Both the position numbers and the translations under genes were made by a program. The notes under the pieces were generated by a model, which worked only from the letters and a program-made list of their open reading frames with translations, was not told the origin of the DNA and made no database searches. Positions 32,020-38,661 of a stretch of DNA of 38,661 nucleotides are shown one piece after another. Each line of letters begins with the position of its first letter. The first letter of the stretch is position 1. The stretch is from contig DDQN01000013.1 of NCBI GenBank assembly GCA_002342685.1, forward strand, positions 1 to 38,661, read 5' to 3'. This stretch comes from Vibrio sp. UBA2441 (GTDB lineage: Bacteria > Pseudomonadota > Gammaproteobacteria > Enterobacterales > Vibrionaceae).

Positions 32020-33528
32020 CTAGATTCCTTCTGCATCACTGTTCCAGTAATGCGGTTCGTCTTCAGTTGACTTCTCTAGCAAATCGTTGGCTTTTGCCAC
32101 AATATATTTTGGCTGAGCAATCACAATGTCTTCAGGTACACGCTGTCCATTTGCTATATAAGCAACTGGTAGTACATTTTGAACTATCACGTTTATGAAT
32201 TCACCTAGGCTTAATGATTCGTCTATCTTAGTAAGGATACACCCAGATAGAGGAATTCGTTTAAAGTGGTCTAATGTTTCTTGTAATACTTTTCGTTGAG
32301 CTGTTGCTGGTAGCACAAGATAACTACTAATTACCGCACCGCTATCTTGCATTAGTGTGTCGAGCTGCTCAGATAATCTGACATCTCTTTGCCCCATGCC
32401 TGCGGTATCAACCAAAACCAACTTTCTATTACGCAGTTGGTATATTACTTCGGCTAACTCCCCGGAATCTTTAGCAACTCTTACAGGACAACCCATAATT
32501 CTTCCATAAATAGCGAGTTGCTCATGTGCTCCAATACGATATGTATCGGTTGTAACCAAAGCGACATTATCAGGACCGAACTCCATCGCCGCTCTTGCCG
32601 CCAGTTTAGCAATCGTCGTCGTTTTACCTACACCTGTTGGGCCAAGGAGAGCAACAACTCCGCCGTGCTTTAGAATATCGGTTTTTGTTACTGTAATTTG
32701 ATCTGAAATTAGACCAAGCAATGCCTTCCAGGCCTGAGCTGGAGGGGTATCTTCAGGAATATAACAAGCAAGTTGGTCTGAAAGTTCAGGAGAAAGTCCC
32801 ATTCGTTCCAGACGTTTTATTAACATAGCCCTTAGCGGTTCTCTTCGCTCAACCTCTTGCCACATCAAACCTGACACCTGGTGTTCCAACAGACGTCTGA
32901 TTGACGCCATTTCGTCACGCATTGATTCTAATTCATGATGTGACTCTGGTTCGCTAGTCGTTTGAAATGTTTTCTTGTCATATCTTGTAGGATCTAATCT
33001 TGGCTTGGGCCTTTCAGAACGACCGTCCTGTGCAATTAGACGAGCCAAACCTGAATCTTCAGCTAACGAAGAAGATATTGCTCCTTGCTGTTGAGAACGA
33101 TTCTGATAATTGGGCGCTTGTGAATCCGCTTGTCGTTTTAGCAAAGCGGCAAGTGAGTCAGCTTCAGAGGCACCAGAGCCAGATTGCCCTTGGTCACTAC
33201 TATATTGTTTAAGCATATTGGCAAAGCGCTTAGTCTTTGAGGTCTCTGAACCAGAAGTCTGCAAACTTACTCTATCATCCTTCAAGTCACGTTCAGGAGT
33301 CTGATTTGCTCCTGCTGCTTGCGAATAATCATTAGAATATCTCGAAGAAGTACGCTGTGGCTCCTGTCTGGATTTAGGCTGATTTGGATCTCCATCCACA
33401 GCGGCAACAATCTCTACTCCGCCAGTAACCTTTTTGTTAGACATGATAACAGCCTCAGAGCCAAGTTCTTCCTTAACCTGAAGCAGAGCTAATCTCATAT
33501 CTTTTGCGAAAAATCGTTTAATTTTCAA
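32020..33528 (-). CDS. flhF: Flagellar biosynthesis GTPase FlhF (SRP family)
   Basis: SRP-type GTPase that marks the cell pole for flagellum assembly. The 502-residue protein has the conserved B-domain start MKIKRFFAKDMRLALLQVKEELG, a variable linker (~45-200), and the NG domain with P-loop GPTGVGKTT (296-304), TTDTYRIGAHEQL, the GTPase motif VLVDTAGMGQRD and LTKIDES guanine-specificity motif. It lies 30 bp after flhA in the fixed flhA-flhF-flhG-fliA order of polar flagellates. Confidence 0.97.
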   Translation of the reverse strand: MKIKRFFAKDMRLALLQVKEELGSEAVIMSNKKVTGGVEIVAAVDGDPNQPKSRQEPQRTSSRYSNDYSQAAGANQTPERDLKDDRVSLQTSGSETSKTKRFANMLKQYSSDQGQSGSGASEADSLAALLKRQADSQAPNYQNRSQQQGAISSSLAEDSGLARLIAQDGRSERPKPRLDPTRYDKKTFQTTSEPESHHELESMRDEMASIRRLLEHQVSGLMWQEVERREPLRAMLIKRLERMGLSPELSDQLACYIPEDTPPAQAWKALLGLISDQITVTKTDILKHGGVVALLGPTGVGKTTTIAKLAARAAMEFGPDNVALVTTDTYRIGAHEQLAIYGRIMGCPVRVAKDSGELAEVIYQLRNRKLVLVDTAGMGQRDVRLSEQLDTLMQDSGAVISSYLVLPATAQRKVLQETLDHFKRIPLSGCILTKIDESLSLGEFINVIVQNVLPVAYIANGQRVPEDIVIAQPKYIVAKANDLLEKSTEDEPHYWNSDAEGI

Positions 33529-33558
33529 AATATTTGTCCAAGGTTAATCGTAATGAAC

Positions 33559-35652
33559 TTAGTTCCCAACAGCCTGTACAATTCGTATTTGCTTTTCATC
33601 TGGGATCTCTTGATAAGAAAGAACCCGTAAGTTTGGAATCGTATTCTTAACAAACTTAGCTAATGTAGTTCGTAATACACCCGATGTAAGCAACACGGCA
33701 GGTTCACCTTTTAGTTCTTGCTCTTGTGTTGCATGACTAAGCGAAGATTGAAGCCTTTCTGCTAATCCAGGTTCTATGCCTGTTGATTCTCCACCAGAAG
33801 CCTGCATTGTTTGATGCAATATTTGTTCCAGCTCAGGAATGAGCGTAATTACAGGCAACTCAGGCTCTATGCCATTGATTTCCTGTACAATTAATCGCTT
33901 AAGAGAAATGCGAACAGCGGCTGTTAAGATGTCAGGTTCTTGACTCTTACCTGCATACTCAGACAGGGTTTGTATAATAGTTCGAATGTCTCTAATCGGA
34001 ATCGCTTCATTTAATAAGTTTTGCAGTACTTTTACCACAACGCCAAGAGATAATTGATCGGGAACGAATCCTTCCACCAACTTAGGTGCAGATCTAGCTA
34101 GCATCTCTAGTAGATTTTGTACTTCTTCATGACCAATCAGCTGAGCTGCATTATTGGTCAGCAGTTGACTTAAATGTGTAGCAAGCACAGTCGCAGAGTC
34201 CACCACAGTATAACCAAGCGCCTGAGCATGTTCTCGTTGATCTTCTTTAATCCAGATAGCCTCCAGGCCAAATGCAGGATCTACTGTAGGTTCACCTTCT
34301 ACAATGCCATATACCTGACCTGGATTTATGGCTAACTCTTGATCTGGGCGAATCTCTGCTTCCCCGACAGCCACGCCCATTAAAGTAATACGGTAACTAT
34401 TCGGCGTTAGCTCTAGATTGTCTCGAATATGAACGGCTGGAACTAGAAAACCAAAATCTTGAGAAAGCTTTTTACGAACCCCTTTTACCCGCTCCAGAAG
34501 CTCCCCACCTTGGTCTCTGTCGACCATAGGAATTAATCGATAACCAACTTCCAAGCCAATAATGTCAACAGGCTGTACATCATCCCAAGACAATTCTTTC
34601 TGGCTGGGGGCGTCGGTATCTTTTGTTTGTGGCAGTTTGGGTTTTTCTGCTTCTTTGCGCTGTTTTTTGTAAATCCAATAGGCACCTGCACCCGCAATGG
34701 CAGCAAGTAAAAGGAAAGCAAAGTGGGGCATGCCTGGTACTAACCCCATCACACCAAGAATAATTGCAGTGATCGTCAATGCTTTGGGGTCATCAACCAT
34801 TTGGAACACCATCTGCTGCCCCATATCCTCTTCTGTATTCTGTCTGGTTACCATGATAGCAGCAGAAATTGAGAGCAATAATGAAGGGATTTGAGCAACT
34901 AAACCGTCACCGATGGTTAATAATGTATAAATTTCAATAGCATTCTGAAAACCGAGATCAAACTGAATCATACCAATACTCAAGCCACCGACAATATTGA
35001 TAAACAGAATTAAAATACCGGCAATTGCATCCCCTTTAACAAACTTCGATGCACCATCCATCGAGCCGTAAAAGTCTGCTTCTTTGGTCACTTCAAAACG
35101 TCGTGTTCTTGCCTGCTCCTGATCAATAAGCCCTGTATTTAGGTCAGCATCAATCGCCATCTGCTTACCTGGCAATGCATCCAACGTAAAGCGAGCACTT
35201 ACTTCTGATATACGGCCTGCACCTTTTGTAACGACCATGAAGTTAATAATCATTAGGATTAAGAAAACAACTAAACCTACCGCATAGTTACCCCCGATCA
35301 CTACACTACCAAAGGCTTCAATCACACTACCTGCGGCATCCCCCCCTTCATGACCATAGAGTAATACTACTCGGGTTGATGCAACGTTCAGCGCTAACCT
35401 CATCAGAGTCGCGACTAACAGTACTGTTGGAAATGCAGCAAAGTCCAATGGACGCCGGGTATATACAGTAACTAACAAGACCACCATCGCTAACGCGATA
35501 TTAAAGGTAAAAGATAAATCGAGCAGAATGGGTGGTATGGGCAATATAATCATGCCCAGTGTGGCGAGAACCAACACAGGCGCCCCAATAGCAGGTAGCG
35601 CTTTAATTGGGATAGAAGGCAGTTTACTTGAAATTGGTAGTGAAAATTTCAT
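33559..35652 (-). CDS. flhA: Flagellar type III export protein FlhA
   Basis: Export-gate protein (697 aa): an N-terminal membrane half of about eight helices and a C-terminal cytoplasmic ring domain (~from 345) that docks chaperone-substrate complexes. Family segments RRPLDFAAFPTVLLVATLMRLALNVASTRVVL, GGNYAVGLVVFLILMIINF, the FHIPEP-type stretch KGAGRISEVSARFTLDALPGKQMAIDADLNTG and SIDEASKFVKGD-like GSMDGASKFVKGD are all recognisable. It is first gene of the long operon down to DUF2802; a sigma-54-type promoter lies 60-75 bp upstream. The ribosome binding site is weak. Confidence 0.97.
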   Translation of the reverse strand: MKFSLPISSKLPSIPIKALPAIGAPVLVLATLGMIILPIPPILLDLSFTFNIALAMVVLLVTVYTRRPLDFAAFPTVLLVATLMRLALNVASTRVVLLYGHEGGDAAGSVIEAFGSVVIGGNYAVGLVVFLILMIINFMVVTKGAGRISEVSARFTLDALPGKQMAIDADLNTGLIDQEQARTRRFEVTKEADFYGSMDGASKFVKGDAIAGILILFINIVGGLSIGMIQFDLGFQNAIEIYTLLTIGDGLVAQIPSLLLSISAAIMVTRQNTEEDMGQQMVFQMVDDPKALTITAIILGVMGLVPGMPHFAFLLLAAIAGAGAYWIYKKQRKEAEKPKLPQTKDTDAPSQKELSWDDVQPVDIIGLEVGYRLIPMVDRDQGGELLERVKGVRKKLSQDFGFLVPAVHIRDNLELTPNSYRITLMGVAVGEAEIRPDQELAINPGQVYGIVEGEPTVDPAFGLEAIWIKEDQREHAQALGYTVVDSATVLATHLSQLLTNNAAQLIGHEEVQNLLEMLARSAPKLVEGFVPDQLSLGVVVKVLQNLLNEAIPIRDIRTIIQTLSEYAGKSQEPDILTAAVRISLKRLIVQEINGIEPELPVITLIPELEQILHQTMQASGGESTGIEPGLAERLQSSLSHATQEQELKGEPAVLLTSGVLRTTLAKFVKNTIPNLRVLSYQEIPDEKQIRIVQAVGN

Positions 35653-35711
35653 TATTTAGAATAGCTTCAACGTTAGCGAAAAATCGACAAATCAATATGT
35701 TACTACAAGTA

Positions 35712-35727
35712 TGCAATTTTCAGTCCA
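35712..35727 (-). promoter_or_regulatory. Sigma-54-type promoter of the flhA operon
   Basis: On the minus strand TGGACTGAAAATTGCA, which fits TGGCAC-G-N4-TTGCA with GG and GC 10 bp apart; mismatches are only in the CAC part. It lies in the 122-bp gap between flhB and flhA, and transcription would start ~48 bp before the flhA ATG. In V. cholerae this operon is a class II, sigma-54/FlrA-dependent flagellar transcript, in agreement. Confidence 0.7.
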
Positions 35728-35774
35728 TCGAAAACGTCAAAAAACTGACCATGCACAACTAGTGTAAAATTAAG

Positions 35775-36905
35775 CTAGAAGCGCAAGTCCGGTGGTATTG
35801 GCATATTATCTTCCGTCAGTGTAGGCCTTTGACCACCACCTTTACGGAACTGTTTTAATTGAAAAACATAAGCAAGAACTTGTGCTACTGCAGTAAACAG
35901 CCCATCAGGGATTTGTTGTTCGAGCTCTGTCGAATGATACAAAGCACGTGCTAAAGGAGGTGCAGGGATGATATAGATATCATGTTCACGGGCGACCTCT
36001 CTGATTTTCAGCGCAAGATGGTCCCCCCCTTTCGCGACCACAACAGGTGCTTTATCAGTCAGTGAATCATACCTAAGTGCAACAGAGAAGTGCTCCGGGT
36101 TGGTGACTACGACATCAGCCGTCGGCACATCGGCCATCATACGTCGTTGTGCGGCTTCACGTTGGAGCATACGAATTCGGCCTTTTACCTCAGGTTTACC
36201 TTCGGTCTCTTTGTATTCATCCTTCACTTCTTGTTTGGTCATTTTGAGCTGATCAGCGTGTTGCCATATTTGAAAGGGAATATCGATAGCAACAACAACA
36301 AGAAGCGAGCAACTAATTAACAGGATAAAGTTCAGTAATATTTCCAGAGCATGAAATATATTTTGCGGAAAGACGTCCATACTCAGCTGAAATAAATCAA
36401 TTTTGGAAGCATTAATAAGGTAAAAAGCCACACCAGCAACCAAAGCAACTTTCAAAATAGATTTAAGTAATTCAACCCAACTCTGTAAACCCACCATTCT
36501 TTTTATGCCGCTAAGAGGGTTCATTTTAGAAAGCTTCGGCATTGCGGCTTCCACTGAAAAACTAACGCCACCAACGCCTGCGGTACCGACAAGAGCGGCG
36601 ACAAACAGGGTTAACAAGATCATAACTAAAGGGAGGACAAGATGTATTAGCGCACCTGCTGCGATATCTAGTAACTTTCCACTACTAAATACCTCTTCTC
36701 GGCTAAGGCTAAAGAAACGGCCCATCACCGTAAGTAGTCCCTTAGCAAGTTCTTCGCCAAACATCATCAATGCCAATGCACCAACAATAAGGACAGAGAC
36801 GGAGGCTAACTCTTTCGACCGGGCGACCTGCCCTTTATCTCTCGCTTGTTGCAATCGTCTGGGCGTTGCGTCCTCAGTACGTTCTTGGCCATCTGACTCT
36901 GCCAT
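35775..36905 (-). CDS. flhB: Flagellar type III export switch protein FlhB
   Basis: Controls the export switch from rod/hook to filament subunits. The 376-residue protein has the family start EDATPRRLQQARDKGQVARSKEL, four membrane helices (~35-210), and the cytoplasmic domain with the self-cleavage site. That site reads N269-P270-E271-H272 (VVTNPEHFSVALRYD), at the same numbering as NPTH in E. coli but with Glu in place of Thr. The start follows the fliR stop by 1 bp. No terminator is seen before flhA, so read-through into the next operon is possible. Confidence 0.96.
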   Translation of the reverse strand: MAESDGQERTEDATPRRLQQARDKGQVARSKELASVSVLIVGALALMMFGEELAKGLLTVMGRFFSLSREEVFSSGKLLDIAAGALIHLVLPLVMILLTLFVAALVGTAGVGGVSFSVEAAMPKLSKMNPLSGIKRMVGLQSWVELLKSILKVALVAGVAFYLINASKIDLFQLSMDVFPQNIFHALEILLNFILLISCSLLVVVAIDIPFQIWQHADQLKMTKQEVKDEYKETEGKPEVKGRIRMLQREAAQRRMMADVPTADVVVTNPEHFSVALRYDSLTDKAPVVVAKGGDHLALKIREVAREHDIYIIPAPPLARALYHSTELEQQIPDGLFTAVAQVLAYVFQLKQFRKGGGQRPTLTEDNMPIPPDLRF

Positions 36906-36906
36906 A

Positions 36907-37689
36907 TCAGCACTCCATCTTAATCAAACGGCATATCTGTTGTTCGCCTTGTAACCAGTAAAGGTCATAATGACTATAAAGTCCAAGCAATATATACCAG
37001 CAAAGCAGCAAACCGACGATCAGTGCAAATGCAAAACCTAATGAAAAAATATTAAGCTGAGGTGCAGCTCTGGTCATTACACCAAAGGAAAGGTTAATCG
37101 TTAATAGTGCGATAATTCCAGACAAAGACATGCTCAGCGCGGTTTTAAACATGGTCGACATCCAGAGTGCCATTTCACGAAAGTCGGTGGTTGTCAGTGA
37201 TCCGCTACCGATCGGCAAGGTTTTAAAACTCATCACCACAAACTGGATAAGCTTAAGGTGGCCATTGGTGGCAAGAAAAAACATGGTAGCGACAAACATA
37301 AATAGCTGGCCAAGCAAAGGCGTATTTTGTCCATTTGCCGGATCCACCATGGAAGCAAAACCCAAACTAGACTGCATGCCTAATATCTGGCCTAGCATGA
37401 CAAAGGTTTGAATTAGGAATTGAGTGACCATTCCCATTGCAACACCTATTAATATTTGCTCAAAGGTAATAAGAAACCCTTGGAAAGAAAGCAGTTCAAT
37501 CCCTTGAGGTACAGCGGGAATTCCTGGCATAACAGCGAAGGTAACGGCGAGCCCTAAGTACAACCTAATTCTGGTGGAAACAAAGCGAGCCCCTGTTACC
37601 GTCATCACCATAAACATGGCGGATATTCGGGTATAAGGCCAAAAGTAATTGGCTATCCAGTCGAGAATTATGCTGGTTGGATATTCCAT
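36907..37689 (-). CDS. fliR: Flagellar export protein FliR
   Basis: Membrane subunit (260 aa) of the FliP5Q4R1 export gate. Multiple hydrophobic helices; family segments YFWPYTRISAMFMVMTV near the N-terminus, GFLITFEQILIGVAMGMVTQF in the middle and FSHYDLYW-like LYSHYDLYWLQ at the end. It lies 9 bp after fliQ and 1 bp before flhB. Confidence 0.95.
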   Translation of the reverse strand: MEYPTSIILDWIANYFWPYTRISAMFMVMTVTGARFVSTRIRLYLGLAVTFAVMPGIPAVPQGIELLSFQGFLITFEQILIGVAMGMVTQFLIQTFVMLGQILGMQSSLGFASMVDPANGQNTPLLGQLFMFVATMFFLATNGHLKLIQFVVMSFKTLPIGSGSLTTTDFREMALWMSTMFKTALSMSLSGIIALLTINLSFGVMTRAAPQLNIFSLGFAFALIVGLLLCWYILLGLYSHYDLYWLQGEQQICRLIKMEC

Positions 37690-37698
37690 AACTATCGC

Positions 37699-37968
37699 CT
37701 AATAGAGTACTTGAGGCAGTCGTTCCACCATCTCAAAAAAGAACTCCATCAACGACTGTGTCATCCAGTGCGCACCAAACATTAACGCAAGTAATGTCAC
37801 AATTAAACGAGGCAGAAAACTCAGGGTTTGTTCATTTATCGACGTAGCCGCCTGAAATATAGCAACCACTAACCCTATCATTAAGCTTGGAATAATAATT
37901 GCGCAGACAAGAACCAGAACGAGCCAGAGCGCACTGCGGAAAATTTCTACAAATACTTCAGGAGTCAT
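37699..37968 (-). CDS. fliQ: Flagellar export protein FliQ
   Basis: Small two-helix membrane protein (89 aa) of the export gate. Start MTPEVFVEIFRSALWLVLVLV and the core LMIGLVVAIFQAATSINEQTLSFLPRLI are typical of FliQ. It lies 12 bp after fliP and 9 bp before fliR, in canonical order. Confidence 0.96.
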   Translation of the reverse strand: MTPEVFVEIFRSALWLVLVLVCAIIIPSLMIGLVVAIFQAATSINEQTLSFLPRLIVTLLALMFGAHWMTQSLMEFFFEMVERLPQVLY

Positions 37969-37980
37969 AGCCCACCCTCG

Positions 37981-38661
37981 CTACAGTGCAAAACTACCCG
38001 CTAGGGTCGAAAGAATCAGGTTCCATCCATCTACCAGTACAAATAGCATTAATTTAAACGGCAAAGAAACGATCATGGGTGACAACATCATCATACCCAT
38101 AGCCATAAGGATGGAAGCCACAACCAGATCAATGACTAAGAAAGGTAGAAAAAGCATAAAACCAATCTGAAACGCAGTCTTTAACTCTGAGGTAATGAAT
38201 GCAGGAATAAGCACACTGAGTGAAACATCTTCTGGATTTTGTGCTTCAGAACCAGAAATATTCACAAACGTCTCTAAATCTTTAACTCTGGTCTGTTTCA
38301 GCATAAAGGCTTTCATTGGCTCCTGCGCCATATCAAAAGCTTGTTTAGCACTAACCTCTTCATTTAGATAAGGCTGCACTGCTGTCTGATTAACTTGATC
38401 AATCACTGGTGACATAATGAAGAAAGTAAGAAAGATTGCGATACCAATGATGACCTGATTAGATGGCGTTTGTTGCAATCCCATTGCCTGCCTGAGTATC
38501 GACATGACCACCACAATCCGGGTAAAGGAAGTCATTAAAATAACCATCGCAGGTAGAAAACCCAACATAGTCATTAATGCCAATATTTGTAAATTTACCG
38601 AATAATCTTCACTACCGTCAGGGTTTGTGGTCATGGTAAATGCAGGAATTCCAGCGCCACC
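37981..38661 (-). CDS. fliP: Flagellar export protein FliP (5' end beyond window)
   Basis: Core export-gate subunit. The reading frame is open to the last base of the window: upstream of the internal ATG at 38634 the codons read GGAGIPAFT, as in full-length Vibrio FliP, whose signal peptide precedes this. So the gene is incomplete here (227 codons seen incl. this part). Family blocks: LTMLGFLPAMVILMTSFTRIVVV-type segment, LRQAMGLQQTPSNQVIIGIAIFLTFF, and C-terminal MMLSPMIVSLPFKLMLFVLVDGW. The ATG at 38634 is not the true start. Confidence 0.96.
   Translation of the reverse strand, partial: GGAGIPAFTMTTNPDGSEDYSVNLQILALMTMLGFLPAMVILMTSFTRIVVVMSILRQAMGLQQTPSNQVIIGIAIFLTFFIMSPVIDQVNQTAVQPYLNEEVSAKQAFDMAQEPMKAFMLKQTRVKDLETFVNISGSEAQNPEDVSLSVLIPAFITSELKTAFQIGFMLFLPFLVIDLVVASILMAMGMMMLSPMIVSLPFKLMLFVLVDGWNLILSTLAGSFAL

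Noticed and set aside
36505..36954. 149-codon open frame on the plus strand opposite flhB/fliR
   Set aside because: It is a shadow of strongly conserved flhB on the other strand, with no recognisable domain or ribosome binding site.
1..38661. Defence system, prophage, or horizontally acquired island
   Set aside because: Every sizeable gene belongs to a core Vibrionaceae family in expected order, and no mobile or defence gene was found.

Overview
The window looks like a piece of the main chromosome of a member of the Vibrionaceae (most likely Vibrio). The proteins closely resemble known Vibrio families, with a single polar-flagellum type gene set (FlhF, FlhG, CheY-3 type CheY) and the Vibrio-specific ParC/ParP system that places chemotaxis arrays at the pole. 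The order of housekeeping blocks is what I would expect in Vibrio. No integrase, transposase, phage, CRISPR or tRNA was found, so this is core genome rather than an island. Species cannot be named from the sequence alone.

Layout. 1-3.4 kb: aroC and prmB on the minus strand, smrB divergent from prmB, and sixA convergent to smrB; a 7-bp tandem repeat field lies between smrB and sixA. 3.7-6.5 kb: a large pitrilysin/insulinase-type M16 peptidase. 6.6-14.9 kb: a fatty-acid block, with fadIJ (minus), a probable small RNA, an ECF sigma factor plus a DUF3379 membrane protein (likely anti-sigma), and two tandem fadL porins (plus). FadR-like and PsrA-like operators tie the fad genes together. 15.0-22.9 kb: mlaA (outer-membrane phospholipid removal) downstream of the complete cytochrome c maturation operon ccmABCDEFGHI. 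23.1-35.7 kb: one long minus-strand flagellar/chemotaxis operon, flhA-flhF-flhG-fliA-cheY-cheZ-cheA-cheB-parC-parP-cheW-DUF2802, starting from a sigma-54-type promoter and ending at a bidirectional terminator. 35.8-38.7 kb: the 3' end of the preceding flagellar export operon, fliP (cut by the window edge)-fliQ-fliR-flhB.

How the genes work together. FliP/Q/R/FlhB/FlhA form the flagellar export gate. FlhF/FlhG set pole and number, and FliA drives late genes. CheA/W/Y/Z/B form the signalling circuit and ParC/ParP place its arrays at the pole. FadL imports fatty acids and FadIJ degrades them. CcmA-I attach haem to c-type cytochromes.

Most interesting signals: (1) a ~160-nt structured RNA candidate with a strong intrinsic terminator upstream of fadI; (2) three copies of a short acidic/LLD-ELHG motif in the CheA linker, similar to CheY-binding peptides of FliM and CheZ and loosely echoed in ParP; (3) FadR/PsrA operator architecture across fadIJ and both fadL genes; (4) loss of the invariant Pro of the NPA motif in the first FadL; (5) a heptamer tandem-repeat field; (6) a YLDE-repeat tail on MlaA. 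Several starts were corrected from ribosome-binding-site evidence (prmB, cheY, cheB, mlaA, flhG).
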